The notes: generated by a model not told the origin, from the sequence alone. DNA of 64,000 nucleotides from Paragyromitra xinjiangensis (GCA_038503065.1 JBCAMK010000009.1:1860001-1924000); one strand, 5' to 3'. Positions 1-10,039 are shown, counted from the first letter of the stretch. Numbers and translations: made by a program.

Positions 1-96
1 ATACAAATCCATAACATAAACCACAACTATAAAAAATAATAAAATATATAATAAACTCAACTACCATGATCTGTAGGTTTATAAGGCAGGTATTTT

Positions 97-153
97 TATA
101 ATAATAATAATAATAATAGTAACGATAATGATAATAATAATGATAATAATAAT
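97..153. repeat. ATA/ATG trinucleotide microsatellite
   Basis: A run of ATA units with interspersed ATG and ACG variants lies in the AT-rich left edge of the window. No gene is seen in the first 460 bases. Confidence 0.85.
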
Positions 154-587
154 ACCTATTCGGTCTGAACCACATATTCTTACAAGGCGAATATTCTTAT
201 AACCCGAATCCTTATCCGGCGATTATGCCGCAAACAACACCCCTATAGCAAGAATACTGCAGGAATATCTCCCGTTTCCACCCGTAACGAATATTAGGTT
301 AGCCCGCGCGCGGCTGCGCAAGGTTTATACAGCGATACGCGGTGGGTTGTACTAGCATGTGGGTTGGGCCCTCCCACCCATTCAATAGTCCCGCAACTTC
401 AGACACAGGCCTTTAGATCTCACTATTGACCGAGCGAAAAGTAGTGAAAGCTAGTGCTTGAGTATAGTCTTTCCGGGTTTCGGCGGTATTGGAAGACGGA
501 AGCGTCGACTGGGAGAAATGGTTGCTGTATGAAGCTGGACATCTTCCGCTCTATGCTTAGTCCGATGTCTGGATCGCACTGCATATA

Positions 588-764
588 CAGTCGTGCCTCG
601 CTATAGCGAATCTTCACATAGCGAATCTCTTGCTGTAATGAATGGATTCGGCTGCATCTTTGTTCTTTCACGGCGATACTACAGGTATTGGGTTTGTTGT
701 GATGGGTGGTTTGATATTGGGGGTTTCGGTGGGTTATGTAGGTGAGGTATAGTAAGGGCGACTG
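588..764. mobile_element. MITE copy 1, pogo/Tc1-mariner type (177 bp)
   Basis: The left end reads CAGTCGTGCCTCGCTATAGC. The right end is its imperfect reverse complement (TATAGTAAGGGCGACTG). The element is flanked on both sides by TA (586-587 and 765-766), as expected for Tc1/mariner-superfamily insertion. The ends resemble pogo/Tigger/Fot-type terminal repeats (CAGTnGnACCTCGCTATAnCGAA). It has no coding capacity. Confidence 0.75.
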
Positions 765-895
765 TAGTCCTCTTTTCAGATCTCGACAGTATTGGAAGAT
801 CGACGGGAGAAGTGATGGTTGCTGCAGTTGTATGAGGGGCTGGATATTTTCTGCTCATATGCTTAGTCCGATGTCTGGATCGCATTGCATAGATA

Positions 896-1075
896 TAGTC
901 GTACCTCGCTATAGCGAACCTTCATATAGTGAATCACTTGCTGTAATGAATGGATTTGGCTGCACTTTTTTTTCTTTCACGGCGATACTACAGGTATTGG
1001 GTTTGTTGTGGCGGGTGGTTTGATATTGGGTGGGTTTCGGTGGGTTATGGAGGTTCGGTATAGTAAGGGCGACTG
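896..1075. mobile_element. MITE copy 2, same family (180 bp)
   Basis: Same terminal repeats and interior as the copy at 588-764, including the internal stretches GTAATGAATGGAT and TTCTTTCACGGCG. TA dinucleotides lie at 894-895 and 1076-1077. The first base of the left repeat is changed (C to T). It sits inside the duplicated unit. Confidence 0.75.
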
Positions 1076-1086
1076 TAGTAAGAGTA

Positions 1087-1271
1087 CAGTCGTACCTCGC
1101 TATAGCGAACCTTCACATAGCGAATCCCTTGCTGTAACGAATGGATTCAGGCGCACCTTTTTTTCTTTCACGGCGCTACTCTACAGATATTGGATTTGTT
1201 GTAACGAATGATCTGCTATATTGGGTGGGTTTCGGTGGCTTATGCGGGTTCGGTATAGTAAGGTACGACTG
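1087..1271. mobile_element. MITE copy 3, best-preserved member (185 bp)
   Basis: The left end CAGTCGTACCTCGCTATAGC and the right end TATAGTAAGGTACGACTG form an inverted repeat of about 25 bp. TA lies on both sides (1085-1086, 1272-1273). It begins only about 10 bp after copy 2. It has the most complete terminal repeats of the three and is the best reference for the family. Confidence 0.8.
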
Positions 1272-1273
1272 TA

Positions 1274-1622
1274 GTAAGAGTAGATATATCGATAGGGATG
1301 CATACTAGCGTTGGACAGGGGTGCAGAGCGTAAGGTGTATAGTTAATGGTTAATGGGTGGGGAACAGTTGTAGTAGGGGGTGCAGAGATTAAATAGTAGA
1401 GTGGAGTAGGTAATAATGAAGCGGCTGGAAAGACTTAAAAGGGTGTCTCGGTTCGGTAGTACAACATTGTAATGGAAATATGCATGTGCTTAACGAAAAG
1501 TAAGATAATAGAATAAATTCGTTCAGGAGTGTGATCACAATTGCCGCCCCCACCCTACAGTCTTCTACCGCAGTGCCTACTAGCCCGGTGCAGATCCAGC
1601 GGTGACTTAGTTCCTGGCAATG
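1274..1622. other. No intact gene; remnant of gag downstream region
   Basis: No reading frame here can be supported. On the minus strand around 1541-1605, in a frame different from the gag ORF, a Trp-Ile-Cys ... Glu-Asp-Cys-Arg pattern looks like an eroded CCHC zinc knuckle that would normally follow a copia gag domain. The rest shows nothing recognisable. Confidence 0.4.
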
Positions 1623-2414
1623 CTAAAGACCACGATTTCTATTCCCGCGATAGTTCGGTTTCCGAACGCCAGAGTATAGAGAGGAGTTGCAGGGGGAGGG
1701 ACCGCGGGTGTTTCCGCGTGAGGGTCGCCGACCAGCACGGGAGGATGCTTGAGACGGCGGGGTAGAAGCCGCCGCAGCTTTCGTAGAATCCAAATCACCG
1801 TCACTTAAACGCTTCTGCTTCGCGTCTTGATCGAATTCTAGTAACGACCTGATCACGAAATCGAGCGTTTTGACATGACTAGGGTCGCATAGCATGATGT
1901 GACGAAGGTAGATAGAGAAGCCGGGTACGGCACTGGTTAATTTGGCGATGACTTCTCCGTCGGTTATGGGTTGGCTACTCCCCGCTAACTGATCACGACA
2001 AACCATAACCTCCGATAAGTACCCGATGATGTCGTCCGAGGTGGGCTCTAGAAAATTGGGTTTGCGTCTTATGACCATACTCCCGAATGGAGTATTTGCC
2101 ATGCAAAGCGTCTTACCAAGTCGTCCCCACATGACTGCGGGATCGTCTATACCGCGGATGAGTGATTTTACTGCCGGAGAACAGGAGTTATAGATCATGG
2201 CTATAGCTTTTGCTGATCGGCTTTTGAAAAGAGTTGTAGCGGCCTGGTCGTCTGCTGGTAGGGTTTCGTTTCCGCGGACGATTTCTAGAGCGTCGATTAC
2301 GCGGAGGAAGTTCTCCATATCCGGTTGCCATAGGTGGTAGTTGGTGAAGGTGAGCTTTGGGACGGATCCGTATTTGAAGTGGTATTGATCGACTGTTTGG
2401 GAGGAAGAAGCCAT
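1623..2414 (-). pseudogene. Stranded copia-type retrotransposon gag (UBN2-like)
   Basis: A 263-residue ORF with an ATG at 2414. Residues 15-55 carry the typical copia-gag opening (LTFTNYHLWQPDMENFLR, then a DALEIVRG segment). The helical UBN2/gag-polypeptide core runs to about residue 200, and a Ser/Pro/Arg-rich tail ends at a stop. In intact copia elements a CCHC zinc knuckle, protease, integrase and reverse transcriptase follow. Here the frame stops in the basic tail, a knuckle-like remnant sits in another frame just downstream, and no pol sequence is visible on either side. No LTR pair was found by eye. It is most likely a relic. Domestication is possible because the gag frame itself has no stops. 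Confidence 0.7.
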
Positions 2415-4259
2415 AGATAGAGGTTTATAGGGTTAGGGGTGGAGAGGCTTGGGCCAAAGGGTTAGGGTTCTTGAAAGAGTTGATTTGGGCTATCGAGTAA
2501 AAGTATTTCCGGATAGTGCTCGAACGAGGGACAGACTTGGAGGGCTCTTCCTATATATACGGCTCTGGTCAAACAAGGTTCACGGGCCTCGACAGGTTCA
2601 TTGTGCGCTAGCTAGAATATGGCAAAAGCAAATAAAAACAAAGTAGGTGTCAAAGAGCCCATCTCCGGTGAAGGATTCTGGGGATATGAGCTTTCGAACA
2701 CGCAAGGCTAGCTTATTGGATATAGAGACATACTTAGCTTGAAATATAGGCTCGGGCCGATATTAATTGTTAGGCTGATAGATGGTTTTCAGTGGGAAAT
2801 ACAGCGGAACCTATGTCTAAACCCCTGAGCCTCCTCCCTAATTCTAGCTTAGAGATAGGCTTCTTATGTCCTTTCGTAAGTCCATACCAGTGTTTCTTGG
2901 TATTGGCTTATTCGCGCTATTGTATGTCGTCATCCGCTTCGACTGAGCAAGCCTGAAGCAAAAAACAGCAGAGGTCAGAATACCGCATATCGTATGGATT
3001 CGAGCATTGAAGTTACTTCTATTGAAGTTACTTCTATCGAAGTGCGTTTCGTAGATGTCACAGCTAAACGTAGATTTGCTAGTGTTTTACCTATAGAAGT
3101 AATCCCAACCTCTTTCTCAACGCGAAGCCCGTTTACTCAAGTTTATAAAGTAGGAGGATTTTACCCCCTTCTTTACCACCAGTGTTGTCATCCGCTTCTG
3201 TCGAACGAAATGAGTAGTCTGGCCAATTAGACGACTTCTACCATATTGCTCGCCGGTATACGCCTCCGGGCCTAAAGCAGCCTCTGAATACTTCGAATAC
3301 GCTGAATAGGCGCCTGAATAAACCGTAGCCAACGAACCGCCTGGAGAGGTGGAAAAGCCTACGTAGGTGTAGGAAAGAATAAGGCCAAATAGTAAGAATA
3401 GCCACATATGGTGTAATAGGAAGCAAATATATCAGCAATGTTACACGAATCAGACAAGGGTGTATTACTTGATTTCGCCTCAAGCAACTGCGTTATCTTA
3501 TTTTACCACTCATCGCTCGGTTTTGATATGGCAGGATGGTATTTCGGGTGAGATTGAGCCCGTGTATTTGGCTACATTTAAACGTTATTTGTTGATAGTT
3601 TGTGCAGCGAGTTGTTTGAATAGTGCTTTCTAATTCGGGGGTTCTACGGATGCGTAGCAGACAACAACGGAGGCCGGGAGCAGCGAGGGCCGAAGCAGCG
3701 AGGTTTCCGTGCCCGGGAGACGAGACAAAGGTTTTAATAATATTGCGAAGAGTAGTCCGCCTATTGGAATTAAGCGAGAGAGCTTTCTTACTATTGTTGA
3801 CGTTTCTAGCAAGCTTTTTTCCACACGTGGCAATCTTCAGTTCCAGGTTTGTGGGGTGTTTTCGAGGTTTCATGACCTCATCCCTACTTTCTTTGGGTTG
3901 GTATATTTCACAGGGATTTAGTGGGTCCTAAACGGACTTGTGCGGGATGGGAATTGATGATAATTCTCATGGGTTTACTACATGTAATGATCTAATGCCC
4001 GTCTTTCTCTACCATCGCAGCTGAACTATAGTACTGACACAATTGGATATTTTCGATAAACTCAATTAAAGAACCGGGGGAGGCTATTAGATCGTATATA
4101 CGGCGGCGTGCCAGGCAGCACGAAGATTTAAGGCTGATGTCTCGCTGTTACGCTAAACTAGATTAGGTCATTGATACTGAATAAGAGGTTGCAGCAAATG
4201 TGATGCTGAACCCCTCTCGAAGCCAGTAACAACAATCATTTCCTATACTCTCGATCACC
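2415..4259. other. 1.8 kb without a supported gene
   Basis: Short open frames are scattered on both strands, none with recognisable family features. A GC-rich patch at about 3670-3725 contrasts with the AT-rich surroundings. The words GTCATCCGCTTC recur at about 2930 and 3187. This is probably decayed repeat sequence. Confidence 0.4.
3006..3046. repeat. Short tandem repeat, 15 bp unit, about 2.7 copies
   Basis: The unit ATTGAAGTTACTTCT occurs twice in perfect tandem and then a third, diverging time. It lies in noncoding sequence. Confidence 0.8.
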
Positions 4260-5530
4260 ATGCCAATAAATTTCCTTTCACTTTATCCAGAGTTGCATAT
4301 ACTTATATTTGAAGCCCTTGACGACTTCACTGATCTCACTGCGCTTGGTTCCACCTGTCGCTCGTTGAACTCAGTATTTCGGTCCAACACAGGGGTAATT
4401 CTTCGCAGGATCGGCGAGCGATCAATATTATCATTTGACGATGCCTTACGGACTGCAAGAGCCAACGTATTGGCAACAGAGACTAAATGTCGATTCGATC
4501 TCGAGCAGGGGAATTATATCTATATCCCGACGAAGGCTTTCTGCGAGAGTCTTAGCGATGCCCAACCAACACTCGACGAAATCAAGATGGTATTGAATCT
4601 GGCCGCAATCGTTAATCGCTGGTATGCCGTTTTAGTGGATCCGTCTAGTTACGGTATGCGTAAGCCGGATCCTGAGGCAACCTTTGCCAGTCAATTGGGT
4701 ACGGGTTCGGCTGTGGACGTAGAAGAGAGATATCATCGTGGGGCTTATAGGATGTTACTCTTAGGGTGTCTCTTTTCTAATGTCTACCCTGAACCATTTA
4801 CTGGATTGTCTGAAAACTACCCCCACGACCTTGCCCGGCGAGACGCGCTTGATACTGTACAACGTTACCCCATTTATCACTCTTCTAATCTGGGCTGGAA
4901 ATACAAACAGCTTTTAAGTCTGTTTGGCGGATTCATAGAGTGGATTGCGCGTGATGGTGAGAAACGCTGGATTGCTGAAGGGATACGAAAAAGCCAACCT
5001 ACCACCGGCCGGACGAGATGGTTCATTTAGAGAAATACTGCTTTTACTCACAGTAATGAAGCTTACCAACCTAATTTGGAGGGAAGCAACTGACGCCGAG
5101 AGAGAGTGTGTGAAAGGTCAGTCCGGCCCCCCACACCCCCGGAGTGCCCTGGTCTAATAGGACACTAGGCAGAGAAGCACGCACCACGATTACAATTCCC
5201 TTCTTTGGGAAACTTTGTTCACGAACTGTCATAATCCCAACGACTAGTTATTTGATGGCGCCTGGTTTTTTCTACGCAAACCAAGACGAAATTTATAATC
5301 TCTCAAAACTGAGTTACACATTGTCACGATCGGTATACCCTCTCGAGTTAGATTTCTTTTGTATTGCTTTGAAAGAAAATTTTGGTTTCCAAATTCAGCC
5401 TCCCACCTACGTGGGAAGTTACCCCGATTGGACTAAATCTTACGGTGTTTTGTTTGATGATGTTACTTTATGTATTGATCGGACGCCACACGGCCATAAG
5501 ATGTATCGACGTGTGCTTTGGACTATCTGA
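4260..5530 (+). CDS. F-box protein, three-exon model (370 aa)
   Basis: The first exon opens with an F-box-like segment (residues 8-45, LYPELHILIFEALDD then LGSTCRSLNSVF), the Skp1-binding part of SCF ubiquitin ligases. A long unrecognised helical region follows, of the kind common in lineage-expanded fungal F-box proteins. Proposed exons are 4260-4956, 5054-5107 and 5169-5530. The splice sites GTGAGA/CTCACAG and GTGTGA/CACTAG restore one frame to the stop after RRVLWTI. The C-terminal part (PLELDFFCIALKENFGF) looks like the natural end of this family. Doubt: the first exon also reads on to a stop at 5030. A conserved-looking stretch, SFREILLLLTVMKL (about 5026-5067, in a second frame), is partly removed by intron 1. 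A small frameshift instead of that intron is therefore possible, which would make it a pseudogene. The substrate is unknown. Confidence 0.6.
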
Positions 5531-6096
5531 AATGACCGTTAGGTCTGGATTAAACTTTGCGGCATCTAGTACTTAGATATCAAATTCATCAAGCTTCTTC
5601 TCGCATATCAACCGCACATTCAATGAGAAATATTTGAGATACCTCAACCATAACCAGTAATGAAATAGATCAAAAAGAAATAGTAAGGAGAAGCATATGC
5701 CAGTAGAGAGTACAATAATATAATCAAGAGAGGAGATCCCTAGAAGTAATAAACCCAAGTTTTAGTTTGTCTCACCTATTTCACAAAACAATAGGGTTCT
5801 TAAAGACATAAACAGGGACAGTTTTCCACAGAGCAAAAATAATTAGAAAGAAAATGAAGATTGCCCAATAGATAGCCATCACAGGCATTTAAGATGTTGG
5901 AAATTCCTATTCTTCCGACTGATTACGATTCCCGCCCTCAACACTTAGGTTATAGCTCGAATAACACCCGTTTGGTGTTTCTATTGTAGGTACAGGTTCG
6001 GTCCGAATCAGTGATGAGAGTGTCTCTAGCCATTTAACTTTATTGGTTACAATACTTAGCTCAGTGGCTTTCTTAGTGCAGCTGCATCAGGGAAAC
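5531..6096. other. Intergenic, no supported gene
   Basis: An AT-rich spacer lies between the F-box gene and the 3' end of the minus-strand ankyrin gene. No repeats or conserved motifs were recognised. Confidence 0.6.
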
Positions 6097-8842
6097 TCAC
6101 TGCAGTAAGCTCACTACTGCCTCATGCCTCCCAATCTTCGCTATAGACAGTGGTGTTTTTCTGTCTTTGCCCAAAATCGAGGGGTTTGCGCCCTTGGCTA
6201 GTAGTAGACCGACAGCCTCTACCTGCCCTCTAAGTGCTGCATGGTGTAGTGGCGTTCTTCTTTTCTTGTTGAGAGCTGAGAGGTCTGCACCCTTCTTAAG
6301 TAGCAGAGTAATCAATGGTTTCCATCCCCAGAACGCTGCCCAGTGCAGCAGTGTGTCCCCGTTTTTGTCGGGAGCCAATAGATCTGCGCCTTTTCTGATC
6401 AATAGACAAACTACCATTTTCTCCCCTCTACATGCTGCCTAATGTAGCGGTGTTTCCCTGTCTTCGTCCAGAGCGGAATGATCTGCACCCTTTTCAAGTA
6501 ATAGGCTGACTATCGCTTCAAAGCCCCTTCGCGCTGCATGGTGGAGCGGTGTTTCTCCATACTTATTCGCAGCTAATAAGCTTGCTCGTGCACCTTTTTC
6601 GAGTAGCAAACCGACCAAATTTTCCCATCCTTGCTTTGCTGCTAAGTGCAGTGTGTCGCCATCTCTACCCAAAGCTGAGGAGTTCGCACCTTTCTCGAAT
6701 AATGGTCTAACTATTTCTTCGTGTCCTTTAAATGCTGCCTGGTGCAACGGAATTCTTCTGTTCCCGTTATGGGCCGAGTGGTCTGCGCCTTTCCCAAGAA
6801 GCATCCTGGCTATCGCTTCATGCCCCATATAAGCTGCCCAGTGTAGTGGTTTCTTCCAATCTTTATCCAAGGCCGAGAAATCTGCCCCGTTCTCGAGCAG
6901 AAGGCTGACAATTTCGTCTTTTCCTTCCTTCGCTGCTCGATGAAGTGGCGTTTTCCCATCTTTGCCGGGAGCTGAGATATCTGCGCCCACCTCGAAGAGC
7001 CTTCTGACTGCTGCTTCACGTCCCTTTTGTATTGCCCGGCGAAGAAGTGTACATTCGTCCTTGTCGAAGGCCGAGAGATCTGTTGGTGCACCTCTCTCAA
7101 GCGAAAGACTTCCGGAGGTTTCCAAACACTGCCTCGATTCCCAGTGAAGTGGGTTACACCCATCCTGATCTAAAGTTGAGATGTCTGAACCTCTTTCAAC
7201 TAGTAAAGTGGCTACTTTTTTGCTAAGAGCCAAGGGCTCTGCACCCTTCTCGAGTGGCAATCTAACTGCCGCTCCGTGTCCTTCGTCCACTGCTTGATGT
7301 GGTGACGCATATCCGTCCTTATCTAAAGTTGATGGGTCTGCACTCTCTCCGAGTAGTATACTGACCACGGCGTTATATCCTTGAGTTGCTGCTCCGCGGA
7401 GTAGTGAATATCCATACTTTCTCGAAATCTGTAGGTCCGCGCCTCTTTCAATAAGTAAACTAGCTACTGCTTCATGCCCCGCACAAACTGCCTCGTATAG
7501 CGGTGTCATTCCATCATTCCCCAGGGCTGAAGGGTCTGCACCACCGTCAAGTAGTAATCTAACAACCACTATATCCCCTTGGCGTACTGACCAGTGCAGC
7601 GCTGTATATCCATAGTCGTCCAAAGCCGAGGGGTTTAAACCCTTCTCAAGTAACAGACTCACCATATTTTTGTGCCCCCGACATGCTGCCAAGTGAAGTG
7701 GTGCATATCCGTCCTTGCCTAAAACTGCCTGATCCCCACATTCCTCAAGTAGTAGACTTACCACTTCCCCGTGATCCCAAAATACCGCTTCATATAGTGG
7801 TGTTATTCCAGATGCCCCAAAGATTGAAGGGTTCGCTCCGTTTTTAAGTAGTAAGCTTGCTATTTCTGTTTGCCCATGACGCGCTGCCAGGTGCAGTGGT
7901 GTCTTCCCATCTTTGACAATAGCTGAGGGATCTGCTCCTTTTTCGAGAAGTAGTTGGACTGCCGCCTTGTGCTTTCCAGCAACTGCCTCATACAATGGTG
8001 TCCCGTATTCTCCCAATATCGATGTGCCCGCGCCCTTCTCGAGCAGTAGACTTACAATCTTCGTTTGCCCTTGGCTCGCTGCCTCATGTAGGGGTGTTCT
8101 CCGGCTTTTATCAAAAGTCAACAAGTCGGCACCACTTTCAAGTAGTAAACTGACTACCGCTTCATTCGCTCTACTTACTGCCTCGTGCAGTAGCGATTTC
8201 CCAGATTGTCCCAATGTTGAAGTATCCGCACCTTTCTCCAATAGCAGCCCAACTACCACTGTGTGTCCCTGACGTACTGCTAGGTGCAATGACGTATCTC
8301 CACTTTTGGTGATAGCTGAGGTATCTGCGTCTCTCTCAAGCAGCAAACTGACTATTTCCTCATTTTTTCCGCATATTGCCTCGTATAGCGGTGTTGAACC
8401 ATATTGCCCTAAAATTGAAATGTTGGCGTCTTTTTTCAATAGCAGGCCGACTATTACTGTGTATCCCTGACGTGCTGCTAGGTGCAATGACGTATCTCCA
8501 CTTTTAGTGATAGCTGAGGGATCTGCGCCCCTCTCAAGCAGCAAACTGACTATCTTCTCATTTCTTCCGCATACTGCCTCGTTGAAGCTCTTGCAGGCAG
8601 CCAGGCAACGGTCCACCTTGCCCGTTAAGCAGCTCGAGTGTCTTCGATTCCGGATTTGCATCAGCAAAGTCCTTCATAGCGATAAGGACACCCCCGAGCG
8701 CGTGAAGCTCATTCACAAGGTTACGAAGATCGTCCGATGCTCTTTTAACCCCACCTAAATATTCGTAAGCTAGTGAGACCACTTTTCCTGTAAGTTGAAT
8801 GACAGCGATAACGCTTGCTGCAACACCTAGAACCTCGGCCAT
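6097..8842 (-). pseudogene. Helo-like N-domain plus about 24 ankyrin repeats, disrupted
   Basis: An ATG at 8842 starts MAEVLGVAASVIAVIQLTGK, a typical fungal STAND-protein N-terminal (Helo-like) domain of about 85 residues ending near GCLQELQ (about 8590). The ankyrin array then begins in another reading frame (about 8585 leftwards) and runs to 6097 with about 24 repeats of the TPLH.AA..GH..IVSLLLEKGAD type. No NACHT/NB-ARC domain lies between the two parts. Near 6437 a single in-frame TAG replaces a residue inside a TPLH-xAA repeat, and the remaining three repeats continue in the same frame. A 68-nt intron (GTGGAC...GATAG) could join N-domain and repeats in frame, but it would delete conserved residues of both, so a deletion with frameshift is more likely. 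Related full-length genes act in fungal non-self recognition and programmed cell death. This copy looks inactivated or truncated. Confidence 0.7.
8000..8600 (-). repeat. Recent two-ankyrin (66-residue, 198 bp) duplication
   Basis: The first four ankyrin repeats alternate between two kinds. One carries a SAITKSGDTSLHLA junction and the other a GQxGxTPLYEA junction, so the repeating unit is two ankyrins long. The nucleotide copies (for example GGTGCAATGACGTATCTCCA, present twice near 8284 and 8482) are almost identical. This indicates recent unequal exchange or slippage. Confidence 0.75.
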
Positions 8843-9128
8843 CCTGGCTTCTTGGGTGAGTGAGGAAACAGTATAGATTGAAAACAATGGTGGGAGATTA
8901 ATAGTTGGGGTTGCTTCAGCCTTGCTTACGTACGTAGTAGTAGTACAGTTGCGTTACAGTCCCTTCCGCAAAGCCTTGGCACCCTCCTCCTTACTGAGCA
9001 TGGCTGCCAGAGATTGCTTTGCAAAGTGGTTGAATGCCATCCAGCAGGCCAATATTTACATATTTGTCTTCACTTTGTGTTTACTGTTCTCTAGTTTGGT
9101 CTACAACTAAAGTGGCTCCCAGCCGCAT

Positions 9129-9843
9129 GACTCTACAGCGCGAGGTAATGAATTAGGTAATGCATCACTTTTTACTACAAAATATTCGTATAGGCAAAGC
9201 ATCAGTAAATGAATCACTATCTTGTATGGGTAAAGCATCAATTAATGAATCATTACTTTGTATGGGGAATCACTAGGAAATGTGCATATTAGTGATGGGT
9301 AAGGCATCTGAAAGGCATCTGGAAAGCCGTAATAAGGGAAATTCGATACCTTAACACCCCTTTACTCTCCCTTTAGCTGCCCTAAAAACCCGAAAAAAAA
9401 CATAAAAAGTGAGGTTCTCATGGCTGGAGTTGAACCTGCCTTCTTAAGGGTCTATATATGGATCACTACCCCCTAGGTGGGTCTTCACCACCTACACTAC
9501 CGATTTCTATGAGAGCTGCTTGAGATGCTACTTTACAAGCGAATGTATGGGGTAAATTTTTGGGAAAGGCATCAGGTAAGGCATCAGAAAATGTGCACTT
9601 GGGAAAGGCATCGGGGAATACGTATAGGAAAGGCATCAGGCAATGTGTATGTAGGAAAAGTAATCAATTAATGTGTAGGGTAATGTGTAACTGGGGGAAG
9701 TAGGATTATGAAATGTGTAGGGCAATGCATCTCATGATACTTTTCCAACAGATGTAGCCCCTGAAGCACATTTATTAGCACATTACCCCAAATTTTTGTA
9801 TGGGCAATGTGTAGATTGATTCATTACCTCACGCTGTAGAGTG
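9129..9843. mobile_element. Noncoding terminal-inverted-repeat element, about 715 bp
   Basis: The left arm at about 9131 reads CTCTACAGCGCGAGGTAATG. The right arm at about 9822-9840 is the reverse complement of the same sequence with one change (CTCTACAGCGTGAGGTAATG). The trinucleotide TGA lies immediately outside both arms, a possible 3-bp target duplication. The interior has no ORF. It is full of short direct repeats built from the words GGCATCA, AATGTGTA and AATGAATCA. A tRNA-like block lies at 9412-9515. It is probably a nonautonomous DNA transposon; the 3-bp duplication would suit PIF/Harbinger, which is an inference only. Confidence 0.6.
9412..9515 (-). other. tRNA-like segment with candidate pol III A and B boxes
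   Basis: Read on the minus strand, this has a near-consensus A box (TAGTGTAGGTGG) and, about 50 nt later, a B box (GGTTCAACTCC). Its outer ends can pair (GCTCTCAT with ATGAGAAC). The A box is about nine bases too far from the paired 5' end for a normal tRNA, and no good D arm or anticodon loop forms. It is therefore best called tRNA-derived or tRNA-like, not a functional tRNA gene. Confidence 0.4.
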
Positions 9844-9849
9844 AGGCAT

Positions 9850-9971
9850 CTGGCCGGGTGACGAATTGGGAAAAACTGTATATTATTTTGGGAAGCCTGT
9901 CTTTCAAAGCTAGATTTCGGGAGTTATCAAAGTTAAAAGAGGTTTTTTGCCCGAATTTGTCACCCGGCCAG
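9850..9971. mobile_element. Short inverted-repeat (fold-back) element, 122 bp
   Basis: Both ends carry CTGGCCGGGTGAC in opposite orientation, extending with mismatches to about 28 bp (GAATTGGGAAAAA against AAATTCGGGCAAAA). It starts just outside the right arm of the 715-bp element. No clear target-site duplication was found. Confidence 0.6.
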
Positions 9972-10039
9972 ATTCATCATGCGGCCGGGGGTCACTGTAT
10001 CTGGTTGCGGCTATCATTAGGTTGTGGTGCAACGAGGTA

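Larger units (their letters stand above)
465..1075. repeat. Local tandem duplication (about 300 bp unit) of MITE plus flank
   Basis: The flank at about 465-587 (with a shared stretch reading CCGATGTCTGGATCGCA) followed by MITE copy 1 is repeated at about 768-895 followed by MITE copy 2. The copies have diverged by substitutions and small indels. A third MITE copy follows without the flank. This is a segmental duplication that carried an element along, not three independent insertions of a unit this size. Confidence 0.75.

Noticed and set aside
742..1211. Open frames of 67-93 codons overlapping the MITE copies
   Set aside because: They follow the repeated element sequence, start at the duplicated flank, and have no protein-family features.
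3493..3873. 126-codon minus-strand frame and overlapping plus-strand frame
   Set aside because: Both strands are open over the same GC-rich patch with no motif. This is typical of chance frames in repeat-derived DNA.
9412..9515. Functional tRNA gene
   Set aside because: A and B boxes are present, but acceptor spacing, D arm and anticodon loop do not fit a tRNA. It is reported as tRNA-like only.
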